A stretch of 64,000 bases of DNA from Pelomonas cellulosilytica (GCF_021353265.1 NZ_JAJTWU010000013.1:1-64000), one strand, 5' to 3'; shown: positions 35,681 through 45,178, counted from the stretch's first letter. Numbers and translations: made by a program. The notes: generated by a model not told the origin, from the sequence alone.

Positions 35681-37150
35681 ATGAAGAATTCGGTAGGCGG
35701 CGCCGCCCGCTCCTGGCGCGCGCGGATGGGCGGTGGACTGGGGTTGCTGCTCGTGATCTCTGGGTTTGGCGGCTGCGGCGGTCACACCACGAACCGGCAG
35801 TCCGAAAGCCGTCCCATGACGAGGGACGGGCACTTCGACGAACGGTTGATAGGCACTTGGCGGGTGCTGGGAGCGGGTGCACTGCTGGAGATCACCCGGG
35901 ACGGCATGACTCAGTTCCAACAAGGGACCTCGGTCTGCTACCCAGATGAATTGGCCTCGACCAGCGATCCTGCCGACCTCGCCAGCATGTCGTTCGTCGA
36001 CAACGGCGACGGCGAAACCGTGGATCTCTTCGAACTCGTCGCTACCCCCTCATCGGCAACGCTCGCGCGCATCGCGAGCATTCCGCCGTCCTGCCGTGCC
36101 AAGCCAGCCACTGATGGAACTGCAACGCTTGGGGCCCTTTGCGATCTGATGGCGCAGGACTATGCCTTCTTCGCCGAACGCAAGATCGACTGGGCCACAC
36201 GCTGCAACCAGTTGGCCCCACGTGCAGCGGCGGCTCGAGATGATGACGCCCTGCAGCTGGTGCTCATCGCACTGCTGCAGGGTCTCAACGATGCCCACGT
36301 CAAGCTCTCCCGCGGCCACGGTGAGGAACGCCGCCAGGTCTTCAGCGCGGCCGACTCGCCGACGCGGCGCCTACTGGCGCAAGCCTTTGGGGGCCAAACC
36401 GAGATCAACGACCTGCGCGAGTTCCAACAGGCCTGGCGAGACGAGGTGCAGAAGCAAGCCATCCAGCGCTTGACGAACACCGGTGGGCCCCTGCTCAACG
36501 GCGCGCTGCGTTGGGGACGCCTGCCCGGCAATGTCGGCTATGTGAGCATCACCAGCATGCACGGGTTCTCGGACGACCCGAGTCCGGCCGCAGAGACGCG
36601 CATGGCCCGTGAAGCCATGGACCGTGTCATCGCTGACCTGGCCGACACGCGTGCCCTGATCCTTGATGTATCTCTAAACGGTGGTGGCCTGGACGCGGTC
36701 AGCGCCGAGATCACGGGAAGCTTTGCCGACCAACGCCGGTTGGCGTTTATCAAGAAGCAGCACAGGCCTCAGGGACGCCCCGCGCAGTCGTGGTTCATCG
36801 AGCCCAAGGGCGCGACGCAATACCGCAAGCCCGTCTACGTACTGACCAGCGACCTATCCGCCAGCGCGGCAGAAACCTTCACACTGATGATGCGGCAGTT
36901 GCCCCAGGTCGTCCATGCGGGTCAAGCGACGGCAGGCTCGATCTCCGATGTCCTCGACAAGCCGCTGCCCGGGAATTTCAGCATCAGCTTCTCCAACGAG
37001 ATTGATCTCGACCCGAGCGGGCAGCTGTTCGAAGTGACCGGTATCCCGCCGCAGCTGTCGCTGCCAATGTTCCGTCCCGGCGCGCCCGAGACGCTCTTAA
37101 CCGGGCATCGCGCCGCGATCGACGCGTTGATCGCCATCGCGACACGTTGA
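35681..37150 (+). CDS. S41-like peptidase, lipoprotein
   Basis: A 489-residue exported protein. The signal segment (GGLGLLLVISGFGGCGG) carries a lipobox-like Cys at about residue 27. The C-terminal half is a tail-specific-protease (S41) domain: GRLPGNVGYVSITSM, LILDVSLNGGGLDAVSAEI, then the catalytic-Ser region TSDLSASAAETFTLMMR near residue 390. The late GIPPQ loop also fits. No PDZ domain is evident. It would process proteins in the periplasm or at the outer membrane. It follows the two-component system in the same direction and is a candidate regulon member. Confidence 0.8.
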   Translation: MKNSVGGAARSWRARMGGGLGLLLVISGFGGCGGHTTNRQSESRPMTRDGHFDERLIGTWRVLGAGALLEITRDGMTQFQQGTSVCYPDELASTSDPADLASMSFVDNGDGETVDLFELVATPSSATLARIASIPPSCRAKPATDGTATLGALCDLMAQDYAFFAERKIDWATRCNQLAPRAAAARDDDALQLVLIALLQGLNDAHVKLSRGHGEERRQVFSAADSPTRRLLAQAFGGQTEINDLREFQQAWRDEVQKQAIQRLTNTGGPLLNGALRWGRLPGNVGYVSITSMHGFSDDPSPAAETRMAREAMDRVIADLADTRALILDVSLNGGGLDAVSAEITGSFADQRRLAFIKKQHRPQGRPAQSWFIEPKGATQYRKPVYVLTSDLSASAAETFTLMMRQLPQVVHAGQATAGSISDVLDKPLPGNFSISFSNEIDLDPSGQLFEVTGIPPQLSLPMFRPGAPETLLTGHRAAIDALIAIATR

Positions 37151-37155
37151 ACCGC

Positions 37156-37176
37156 AGCCGGCGCGAGCCGCCGGCT
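37156..37176 (+). terminator. hairpin after the S41-like gene
   Basis: AGCCGGC at 37156-37162 pairs with GCCGGCT at 37170-37176 around a seven-base loop, six bases past the stop codon. A further GC-rich inverted stretch lies near 37270-37295. The rest of 37151-37461 shows no gene. Confidence 0.5.
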
Positions 37177-37461
37177 CCTTCGACGGCCCGCTCCACGATC
37201 ACAGCGTTTTGCTGGATAGCGTTGGCTATTTCCTTGCAGCGCCACTGACAAGCGCATTTCGGCTGCAACGGCGTGCCGTCGCCAGGCGACGGCCGGCTCC
37301 TCAAACTAGCGGTCTGGCAAACGCCGTTGCCCAGGCCCGCAAAGGCTGAAGCGTCACTTGCAGCCGCGTGTCCACCAGGCCGGTGCCGCGGCGAGCCGCC
37401 GCTCTCCAGACACGCCTGCCTGCGCAGGCCGCTCGGGCGCGTGTCCCGCTAGTTTCGCCGG

Positions 37462-39234
37462 TCAGGAGGGTAGCGGCTTGTCGATCTTGATGAACTTCAG
37501 ATTCATCACGCGGCCGTTCGACAGCGCAAAGCCGATGATGCTGCCCTGTCCATCTCGGTGGAACTGCAGGGCTCCAGCGACGGATTGCGTGACAAAGGCG
37601 TCCGGCTCGCGGAGGAACTTTGCCGGCTGGCGGACCATCGTCTCCCCAAACGCATCGCTCAGCCACAGCGCACCGTTGCGGATCGCGACGGTATACGGCA
37701 GCCGGAGTTCGGGACTGTAATAGTCGCCGACATAGTCGAGCATCTGTGCCTGCGTCACGTCGGGGACGTCCGTCGCCGCGATCCGCCGAGCAATCCGATC
37801 ATGGTCCGGCTCGTGGATCACGAGCGTCGCAGCGTCGGGAAAGCTGAACGTGACCGGAGCATTTCTGAGGAAGAAGTCGCGTGGACCGAAGGCGGTCAAC
37901 TCGTCCTTGTCCTGCAAGACGAGCTTGCCGTTGCGCAGGGATACAGCGAACAGGACGCCCGGCTCTTCCTTGTAAGTGCCGACGAAGGAGGCCAGTTGCT
38001 TCTCCCCCAACGGTACGGCTTGGCGCTTGATGTCCGTCGCAGTCTCGGGAGCGTCGGTCAGATACAGATCCGCGATTCTTCGTGCCAGTTCAACAGGGTT
38101 AAGTCCTTCGCTGTTGCACAACACGGTGATCGCCAAATGCCGCTCGGGGAGCATCAGAAAATCGGCGACATAGCCGGGATCGGTGCCGCTATGTTCGATT
38201 GTCGCCGTGCCACGGTATCGGCCGATTTCGAAACCAGAGGCATAGCGCCGGACGTTGCCCGTCGCATCGGGCTGCACCGTGATCATGGCGTCAAAGATCG
38301 CACGTGTTCCGACCTTGGGTGCGTCAAAGTTCATCGCCCAGCGCGCCATGTCTGTCACGCTCGTCTGCACGCCGGTTGCGCCATAGGTCGAGTAGGGCAG
38401 CGAGCGCCGCTGATAGCCGCCACCGACCGGTGCATAGGGTTGGGCATGGCCAGTACGCACTATGCGGAAATCATCCTGAACCCAGCTGTCCACCATGCCG
38501 AGCGGCTGGAACACGCGTTGCTTCAGGAATTGTGAGAAAGGCTGTCCCGACACGCGTTCGACGACGAGCGCGAGCAGCGTGTAATTGGTGTTGGAATACG
38601 CGAAGCCGCTGCCCGGTGGGAAGTTGAGGTCGCGCTGGCGGAAGATGACGCGGATCACGTCCTCCTGCAGGATCGTGTCTTCCAGACGACGACCCGCCAG
38701 CGCCAGGAGACTCCATTGATCGCGCAGGCCGCTGCGATGATGGAGCAGATCGTCGAGCGTAATCGGCATCCCGAAATCGTGAAGCTCGGGCACATATTTG
38801 CGGACGTCGTCTTTGAGTGACAGCCTGCCTTCCGCCCGAAGCAGGTAGATAGCGAAGGCGGTGAATTGCTTCGATACGGACGCGATATGGAAGCTGGTCG
38901 TGGCGGTGTTGGCGACTGCCCCCTCGACGATGGCACTGCCATAGGCGCCGGTGAACACCACCCGCTGGCCCTGCGTGACCGATACCGCGCACCCCGGACC
39001 GTCCGTACTTTTCCAGCGGTCGAACAGCGCATTGATCGCCGAAGCGGCGACCAGTTGGTCCTCGGCCAATACAAGCGCTGGGGACAGGGCGGCGGCCAGG
39101 CCGATCAGAATCGCCGAAATTCGCCGTTTGGCTGAAGCGGTCGATGGCTTCTGGCCGCCGCAGAGGACGGCAGGGCCGCCGGCACCGTGACCATCGACAG
39201 TGTCATCCTTGCAGACATCAGGCAGGCGGTTCAT
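37462..39234 (-). CDS. serine hydrolase (class C beta-lactamase fold), with C-terminal extension
   Basis: About 590 residues from ATG 39234; an ATG at 39246 is also possible, and the frame stays open further upstream but would then overlap the next gene. A signal-like hydrophobic segment (ISAILIGLAAALSPALVLAE) lies near residue 45. The active site has S-x-x-K in SVSKQFTA near residue 120, Y-x-N in YSNTNY, and an HSG triad in EHSGTDPGY. A C-terminal beta-rich DUF3471-like part (FVGTYKEEPG) follows. Family members are esterases, D-amino-acid or DD-peptidases. It is the last of three same-strand serine hydrolase genes. Confidence 0.85.
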   Translation of the reverse strand: MNRLPDVCKDDTVDGHGAGGPAVLCGGQKPSTASAKRRISAILIGLAAALSPALVLAEDQLVAASAINALFDRWKSTDGPGCAVSVTQGQRVVFTGAYGSAIVEGAVANTATTSFHIASVSKQFTAFAIYLLRAEGRLSLKDDVRKYVPELHDFGMPITLDDLLHHRSGLRDQWSLLALAGRRLEDTILQEDVIRVIFRQRDLNFPPGSGFAYSNTNYTLLALVVERVSGQPFSQFLKQRVFQPLGMVDSWVQDDFRIVRTGHAQPYAPVGGGYQRRSLPYSTYGATGVQTSVTDMARWAMNFDAPKVGTRAIFDAMITVQPDATGNVRRYASGFEIGRYRGTATIEHSGTDPGYVADFLMLPERHLAITVLCNSEGLNPVELARRIADLYLTDAPETATDIKRQAVPLGEKQLASFVGTYKEEPGVLFAVSLRNGKLVLQDKDELTAFGPRDFFLRNAPVTFSFPDAATLVIHEPDHDRIARRIAATDVPDVTQAQMLDYVGDYYSPELRLPYTVAIRNGALWLSDAFGETMVRQPAKFLREPDAFVTQSVAGALQFHRDGQGSIIGFALSNGRVMNLKFIKIDKPLPS

Positions 39235-39392
39235 TCGACGGCCCATGCGCGCCAACTCGGTGTGAAGACGACATTCATAGTCAGTGGGGGTCGTAAGGCA
39301 ATGCCTGTCACCATTGACGGGCGAATCTTCGCGCACGTCCCATCTCGAGGTGGCCTGACTTGCATTGCGGACGCTGGGAACACAGTCAAGGC

Positions 39393-40475
39393 TCAGCTGC
39401 GCGGTGTTGCTCCGAACAGGTCTTCGGCGAACAGGTCGATGTCCTTTTGCGAAATACCGGTGTGATTGAGCACCACGATACTTTCCCGCGTATCGTAGCG
39501 ATGGGCGAGCAAGGAGCGATAGCTGTTCAGCCGCCCGGTTTCCCATGCAGCCTGGACCGGCTGGCCCGCGATCGTCATCGTTCGTACCCTGCCACCGAGC
39601 GAATAACTCTGCTCGGCAACGCGCACGGTTCGAAGCGCCTTCAGCGATGCCGGCGCGAGGAAATCCGTGTCGAACACCGCATGTGCCAGGCGCAACAGGT
39701 CGGGGGCATTGCTGTAATAGCCCCCCGAAGCGACCATGGTGGGCGTGCGCAGGTTCGGCCATTCGACCAGTGGGTCGACGGTGCGATAGGAACGGGCGGA
39801 ACCGGGTTCGTTCTCGATGCCAATCGTCGCGGTCGTATGGATAAGGCCCAGCGGATCAAGCGTGATCGCGCGCATCGCCTTCTCGAAGGGCGACGCGGTC
39901 ACCGCTTCGACGATCGCGACAACGATGAACCAATTGGTCAGGGCGTAGTCGAACTTGCTGCCCGGTTCGAAGATCAGGTCGCCCGAGGCGAAACGGCGAA
40001 CCGATTCCGCAGTGCCGATGTCGTGGGCCACCAGATCCGGTTCGACCTTCGCCGCGCCCGTGAACGCGTTGGGAATCCCGCTGGTGTTCGACAGCAGATG
40101 GGCGATCGTGACTTTCGCGCCAGTGTCGGCCCGGTAATCCGGTAGCAACGTGGCGATTGGCGCATCGAGCGCCAGCTTGCCGGCCTCGACCAGCTTGAGC
40201 ACGGTCACCGTAGTCAGGAACTTGGAGATCGAGGCGATCCCGTACACCGTGTCCGTGGTAGCCGGCGTCTTCGTCCCGATGTTCGCGAAGCCGAAATTCC
40301 GGGCATAGACCAACTTGCCGTCTTGAGCACGGACGATCGTCCCGGAGAAGCCGGAAGCCTTCACGAAGACATCGATCTTCGCGTCATCCAAATGGCCCGC
40401 AGCCCATACCGGCGTTGGCAGCAGGTCCACCACTGCGGCAGCCAAGCTGCCTTGCAAGAGGGTCCTCCGATCCAC
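39393..40475 (-). CDS. serine hydrolase (class C beta-lactamase fold) with Tat-like signal
   Basis: A 360-residue protein. The N-terminus MDRRTLLQGSLAAAV carries a twin-arginine-like motif with a short hydrophobic stretch and an A-x-A end. Active-site motifs are SISK near residue 82 (GIASISKFLT) and YALTN for the Y-x-N triad. The HTG/HSG position is not obvious; TMIAGQPVQAAWETGR may replace it. Length is normal for the family. It is the middle gene of three. Confidence 0.83.
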   Translation of the reverse strand: MDRRTLLQGSLAAAVVDLLPTPVWAAGHLDDAKIDVFVKASGFSGTIVRAQDGKLVYARNFGFANIGTKTPATTDTVYGIASISKFLTTVTVLKLVEAGKLALDAPIATLLPDYRADTGAKVTIAHLLSNTSGIPNAFTGAAKVEPDLVAHDIGTAESVRRFASGDLIFEPGSKFDYALTNWFIVVAIVEAVTASPFEKAMRAITLDPLGLIHTTATIGIENEPGSARSYRTVDPLVEWPNLRTPTMVASGGYYSNAPDLLRLAHAVFDTDFLAPASLKALRTVRVAEQSYSLGGRVRTMTIAGQPVQAAWETGRLNSYRSLLAHRYDTRESIVVLNHTGISQKDIDLFAEDLFGATPRS

Positions 40476-40549
40476 CTTGATTCAACCTTCCCTTTTGAAA
40501 TTCGGATCAGCGCAGCAGCCGGAGCGTGGCGTCCTGAGTGAGCGTCGTG

Positions 40550-41749
40550 TCATTCCCCCGTGCGCGTGATCGGCCCTCGTAGCGCCTTCAGCAACGCATT
40601 CACCGACGCGACCGCCGGACCATCACCGGTCAGGGCGACGGCGGCAAAGGCATGGTCGGCAGGCGAATAGACGACCAGCGCGCCGGCGCCCGGTGTTCCG
40701 CCGGCATGTCCGACCCATAACAGTCGCCGGTCGCTATCGGTGACATCGAACACCATCGCGCCGAGCCCATAGAAGGTGCCGGGATCGAACATCGGATAAA
40801 GCGTCTCGGTCATGGCCTGCACCGTTGACGGCTCGATCAGCCGGCCGCCGAGCAGTGCGGACCAGAAGCGAACCATGTCGCTGGCCGCTCCGACGATCGG
40901 GCCGGCTGCGCCCGCCCAACTCGGATCAATCGGCGTGGCCTGCGCCGAGACGAGCGGGGCCACGCCATCCGCCCCGCCGCCGGGCTGCAGCGCACGCAGC
41001 GAGGCCAGGCCGAGCGGCGTGATGATCCGCGCGGTGATCGCCAGGTCGATCGACCGGCCATCTACCCGTCGGACGATTTCCCCGAGCAGGTCATAGCCGG
41101 TGTTGGAATAGCGCCAATTCGCGCCCGGACAGAAGAGCGCGCCATGCTTGCGCGCGATTGCCAAATTCTCATCGGGATCGCGATAGCGTGGCGCGGCACG
41201 GGCCTTCCGGTCCTCATTGGCGCTGAATAGGCCGCCCGTGTGCGCGAGGAGATCACGTACCGTCATGGCCTGGCCATTCGGAACGTCCGGAATCCACTTG
41301 GAAACCGCGTCGTCGAGCGACAGCTTGTGCTCCTGTACGAGTTGCAGGACCACGACGGCGGTGAAGGTCTTGCCGGCACTTGCCCAGAACAGAGGGCGTT
41401 GTCCGACCGTGTCGCCGGTCCACAACCCGGCACCTTCGATTCCCACTGCCGCGGTGATCGCCTGCGCAAGGGTGGCGGCCTTGATCGCGGCGAGAGCTGC
41501 GTCGAGCCGCGCGGTCGTCGCGGCATCAAGTGAGGCATCCGGTATCGCCTTGGGCGACGGTACGGCTACCGCGGAGTGCAAGGGACGACCGGCATAAGGC
41601 GCGTGCGCCGTGCAAACGACGGGTTTGTAGTCCTCGGCCCTCGCCAGTGCAGGCGCCAGGCAGGACAGCGCCACGAAGACGAGGCCAAATGTGACTTGCC
41701 GGAAGTGGCGTTGCGCTGGGGCAATGCACAAGAGACGGTTCAACATCAA
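40550..41749 (-). CDS. serine hydrolase (class C beta-lactamase fold)
   Basis: A 399-residue secreted protein. A signal peptide ending near ALARAED precedes the beta-lactamase-like domain with S-x-x-K in SAGKTFTAV near residue 126, Y-x-N in YSNTGYD, and WVGHAGGTPG as the HxG motif. It differs from the two downstream paralogues in all three motifs, so it is not a recent duplicate. It is the first gene of the three and probably carries the promoter in 41750-41880. Confidence 0.85.
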   Translation of the reverse strand: MMLNRLLCIAPAQRHFRQVTFGLVFVALSCLAPALARAEDYKPVVCTAHAPYAGRPLHSAVAVPSPKAIPDASLDAATTARLDAALAAIKAATLAQAITAAVGIEGAGLWTGDTVGQRPLFWASAGKTFTAVVVLQLVQEHKLSLDDAVSKWIPDVPNGQAMTVRDLLAHTGGLFSANEDRKARAAPRYRDPDENLAIARKHGALFCPGANWRYSNTGYDLLGEIVRRVDGRSIDLAITARIITPLGLASLRALQPGGGADGVAPLVSAQATPIDPSWAGAAGPIVGAASDMVRFWSALLGGRLIEPSTVQAMTETLYPMFDPGTFYGLGAMVFDVTDSDRRLLWVGHAGGTPGAGALVVYSPADHAFAAVALTGDGPAVASVNALLKALRGPITRTGE

Positions 41750-42310
41750 CAGGCCTCGCGGTACGGCTCATCGTAGCAGCGCATCAGCCGGTAGAGCGCG
41801 TCGAGGTGGGGCGGCCGCCACCTTGATGGCGGCCACGTGGCCGGCCGAGCCCTGCCGTGCTCGCGAGGGTCAGCTCGCCTTCGCTCTTGCTAGCCCCTCA
41901 GCACGTAGACCGCACGGTGCGCGCCTTCCTCCTCGGCAATCGCCAGCGCCAGGTGCTGCAGGTTGGTCTCGCCCATGTAAAACAACGGCTGGCCGGTCGT
42001 CTGCTCGCCATAACTCGCACCTGGCCAGCACGCGGCGGCAAGGTCCGCGCAGCGCAGCGAGCCGTGTTCGGCGACGACCCGCAGCACTTGGAGGTGCTTT
42101 GCAGCCGCACGCACGCGCGACGCGGGCTGTTTGTGTTAGGGGCGACTGGCATATCAGGCCCATATCAGGCCCTCAGGGCATAGGATGAGACTCGCCTGAA
42201 CACCTCGCAGGAGACACCCGCCCGCCACTAACTGCCCCGCTCACTGCGGGCCAGTGAGCTTCGAGACCACGTCGAAGGAAGTGAGCCGCGGCCATCAGCG
42301 CCAGGCGCAT
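41750..42310. other. 545-base gap with a possible winged-helix gene fragment
   Basis: No intact gene is seen. On the minus strand 42114-41890 encodes about 74 residues ([20 protein letters not shown], then [10 protein letters not shown]) that look like a winged-helix DNA-binding piece of the type found in plasmid or integrative-element replication proteins. The rest has no match I recognise. I treat it as a relic with low confidence. Confidence 0.35.
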
Positions 42311-42603
42311 CCGCGGCTGCCATGCCCGGCCACCAGCTGCACGGCCACGGGCGCATACCCGGCCGGCGCCATCTCGTAGCGGGCGGCGTCCTGGCGCGGT
42401 GCATATGGCGTCTTGGAGCCGAGGTCCTGGCCGGCCTGCGCGCCCAGCGGCGCCAGGCTCAGGGCGCTCACGGCGCTCACCGCCAGCCAGCCGCCGAGGC
42501 GCCACCGCTGGCACACCGTTTGGCCGGCGGCCGGTGCCATCGGGAGGGCGCGAATCGGCTCGGGGTGTACGGGCGCTGCCCTCATGTCACAAGGAATTCG
42601 CAT
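42311..42603 (-). pseudogene. truncated duplicate of the histidine phosphatase gene
   Basis: From ATG 42603 the minus strand encodes about 97 residues that match the start of the phosphatase at 31063-32508 almost throughout (for example LGSKTPYAPRQD, then APAGYAPVAVQLV). The catalytic RHGSRG has become GHGSRG and the frame ends right after it. The remaining 380 codons are missing. Since only the signal-peptide region remains, it cannot encode an enzyme. It lies 47 bases from, and divergent to, the TonB-dependent receptor gene. Confidence 0.88.
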
Positions 42604-42610
42604 CGGCTTT
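42311..42610. repeat. 300-bp direct repeat, right copy
   Basis: Right-hand partner of 32217-32516, in the same orientation. Similarity ends just past the start codon on one side and just past the GHGSRG codons on the other. Confidence 0.9.
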
Positions 42611-42649
42611 CTAGGCTGCGAGGTTTTTTTGAAAGCCAAGAGCCCAGCC

Positions 42650-45178
42650 ATGTTCCGTGACAGCACGCCGATGCCCCTGACCGTCCTCGCCGCCGCCTGC
42701 GCCCTGCTGGCCGCGACGGCCCAGGCACAGACGACGCCCGAGAAGGTCGAGACCGTCGTCGTCACGGGCCAGGCGTCCAGCCTGCGCAAGGCATTGAAGA
42801 TGCAGGAGAGCGCGGACAACATCGTCAGCGCCGTCGTGGCCGACGACATCGGCGCGCTGCCGGACGTGAACGCCGCCGAATCGCTGGCCCGGCTGCCGGG
42901 TGTGGCGGTCCAACGCGACCAGGGCGAGGGCCGCTACGTCGTCGTGCGCGGCCTCGGTCCCGACATGAACACCATCACCATCAACGGCTCGCTGGTGCCG
43001 TCGCCCGAGGCCAGCCGGCGCGGCGTCAGCATGGACGTGCTGCCGTCGGGGCTGATCCGCTCGCTGGAGGTCATCAAGTCGCTGACGCCCGACATGGACG
43101 CCAATTCGCTCGGCGGCACCGTCGACGTGAAGACGCTGTCGGCGTTCGACCTGCCCAAGAGCCTGCTGAGCGCGGGCCTGTCGGGCAGCCGCGATTCGCT
43201 GTCGCACCAGACCAGCCCGGCCGGCAGCCTGCTGGGCGCCACGCGGCTGCTGGGCGGCACGCTGGGCGTCGCCGCAGCGCTGAACGTCGACCAGCGCAAG
43301 TTCGGCTCCGAGGACGTCGAGACGGATGGCGCCTGGAGCGCCGGCAAGCTGAGCGGTGTCGAACTGCGTCACTACCGACCCAACCGCGACCGAGCGGCCT
43401 TCGCCGCCAACATCGACTACAAGCCAAGCGCCGACAGCAGCTACTACGCGCGCGGCATCGTCGCGCGCTTCAGCGACGACGAGGAACGAGACCGCCTGAC
43501 CCTCAGCAACATCACCGGCGGCTCGGTCGCCGAGGGCGCCCCGGCCACCGTGCGCGCCGAGCGCCGCCTGCGCGCCCGCAAATACACGCGCTCGATCCGT
43601 TCGCTGGTACTCGGCACCGAGCAGGAATGGGGCGACTGGACACTGCAGGCCAACGTGGGCCTGGGGCAAGGCACCGAGCGCACGCCCGAGCAGCTCAACG
43701 ACGCGCGCTTCCGCCAGAACAACGTGGCAGGCGTGTCCTTCACCGACACGACCAAGCCGCTCGTCACGGGCCCCGCCGCCCTCTACGACGCGAGCAAGTA
43801 CACGCTGAACTCCTTCACACTGCAAAAGCGCGCCAGCGACGACAACGAGCACAACGGCCGCGTGGACCTGACGCGCGCGTTCACGCTGGACGGCGGCACC
43901 AAGCTGGACCTGAAGTTCGGTGCCAAGCTCAGCCGCCGGGACAAGAAGAACGACACGGACCAGTGGTCCTACAGCAGCGGCTCGGCCACCAGCGGCAACT
44001 ACTGGGGCGCCGGCCCGACTGCACTGTCGGCCTTCGTGACCGGATCGACGCTGGACTTCTCGATGGGCGACATCGGCCCGGCCATGGACTCGGGCGCAAT
44101 CCGTGCACGCCTGGCCGCGCTGCCTCGCGACGCCGCCAAAGTGGCGGGCGCCTCGGCCTTGTCCGACTACGAGCTGCACGAGAACATCGACGCCGCCTAT
44201 GTGCAGGCGTCGGTGGACCTGAGCCCGGCGTGGAGCGTGCTGGCGGGCGTGCGCCATGAACGCACCCGGTTCGACGCCGCCGGCTTTGCCAGCTCCGTGG
44301 CCGGCGTCATCACGCCGACGCAGTACGCCAAGGACTACGGCAACTGGCTGCCGGGCCTGCACACGCGCTACAAGCTGGACAAGGAAACTAGCGTGCGGGC
44401 CGCCTGGACGAACTCGGTCGTGCGTCCCAACTTCGACCAGCTGTCGCCCGCCGTCACGCTGTCCAGCACCACCGAGGCGAGCATCGGCAATCCGCTGCTG
44501 AGCCCCATGCGCGCGCACAACCTCGACCTGGGCATCGAGCGCCTGCTGGGCAGCGACGGCGCCGTGTCGGCCTATGTGTTCCACAAGGACATCAAGGACT
44601 TCACGTACGCGACCAACCTCGCCGGCACCGGCGACTGGGCCAGCTACACCAGCGTGACCGGCTATGCCAACGGGTCCAAGGCCCGCGTGGACGGCGTGGA
44701 GCTGTCGTGGCAGCAGCAGCTGCGCATGCTGCCGGGCTGGATGAGCGGCTTCCTCGTCGGCGCGAATGCGTCCTTCACGCACTCCAGCGCGGACGTCGGC
44801 CGTTATGACACCACCAGCAAGGCACAGTTGGTGCGCAGCTCGCGCATGCCGGGCCAGTCCGACACGACGGTCAACCTGATGCTGGGCTACGAGGCCGGCC
44901 CGCTGAGCACGCGGCTGGCGGTCAACCACAAGTCCAAGTACCTGCTGCAGTTCGGCAGCGACGTGACCAACGCGGCACTGGACCAGGTCGTCGCGAGCCA
45001 ACGCCAGGTGGACCTGTCCGTCGCCTACAAGCTCACGCCATCGGTCCAGCTGACGTTCGAGGGCGTGAACCTCAACAACGAGCACTACTACACCTACGTG
45101 GGCGTGCCGCAGCTGAACTACCAGTACGAGCAGTACGGTCGCACCTACAAGCTGGGCTTGAAGGTGGCGCTGTTCTGA
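42650..45178 (+). CDS. TonB-dependent receptor
   Basis: An 842-residue outer-membrane receptor from ATG 42650, with a signal peptide ending near AQAQTTP. The TonB-box-like segment is VETVVVTGQA. The plug domain shows ADDIGALPDVNAAESLARLP and YVVVRGLGPDMN, the style of the Caulobacter-type TonB receptors. The rest is a beta barrel ending in Phe (KVALF). It would import a ligand too large for porins. The adjacent phosphatase relic, and the intact phosphatase 10 kb away, suggest an organophosphate such as an inositol phosphate, but this is an inference. A hairpin follows at 45258-45287. Confidence 0.92.
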   Translation: MFRDSTPMPLTVLAAACALLAATAQAQTTPEKVETVVVTGQASSLRKALKMQESADNIVSAVVADDIGALPDVNAAESLARLPGVAVQRDQGEGRYVVVRGLGPDMNTITINGSLVPSPEASRRGVSMDVLPSGLIRSLEVIKSLTPDMDANSLGGTVDVKTLSAFDLPKSLLSAGLSGSRDSLSHQTSPAGSLLGATRLLGGTLGVAAALNVDQRKFGSEDVETDGAWSAGKLSGVELRHYRPNRDRAAFAANIDYKPSADSSYYARGIVARFSDDEERDRLTLSNITGGSVAEGAPATVRAERRLRARKYTRSIRSLVLGTEQEWGDWTLQANVGLGQGTERTPEQLNDARFRQNNVAGVSFTDTTKPLVTGPAALYDASKYTLNSFTLQKRASDDNEHNGRVDLTRAFTLDGGTKLDLKFGAKLSRRDKKNDTDQWSYSSGSATSGNYWGAGPTALSAFVTGSTLDFSMGDIGPAMDSGAIRARLAALPRDAAKVAGASALSDYELHENIDAAYVQASVDLSPAWSVLAGVRHERTRFDAAGFASSVAGVITPTQYAKDYGNWLPGLHTRYKLDKETSVRAAWTNSVVRPNFDQLSPAVTLSSTTEASIGNPLLSPMRAHNLDLGIERLLGSDGAVSAYVFHKDIKDFTYATNLAGTGDWASYTSVTGYANGSKARVDGVELSWQQQLRMLPGWMSGFLVGANASFTHSSADVGRYDTTSKAQLVRSSRMPGQSDTTVNLMLGYEAGPLSTRLAVNHKSKYLLQFGSDVTNAALDQVVASQRQVDLSVAYKLTPSVQLTFEGVNLNNEHYYTYVGVPQLNYQYEQYGRTYKLGLKVALF

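Noticed and set aside
39235-39392. A separate gene between the first two serine hydrolases
   Set aside because: The gap is only 158 bases and no frame has a start, length and composition that support a protein.
37462-39762. Starting the first serine hydrolase at the far-upstream codon 39762
   Set aside because: The extra 176 codons overlap the neighbouring serine hydrolase gene on the same strand, lack domain character, and come before the signal-like segment.
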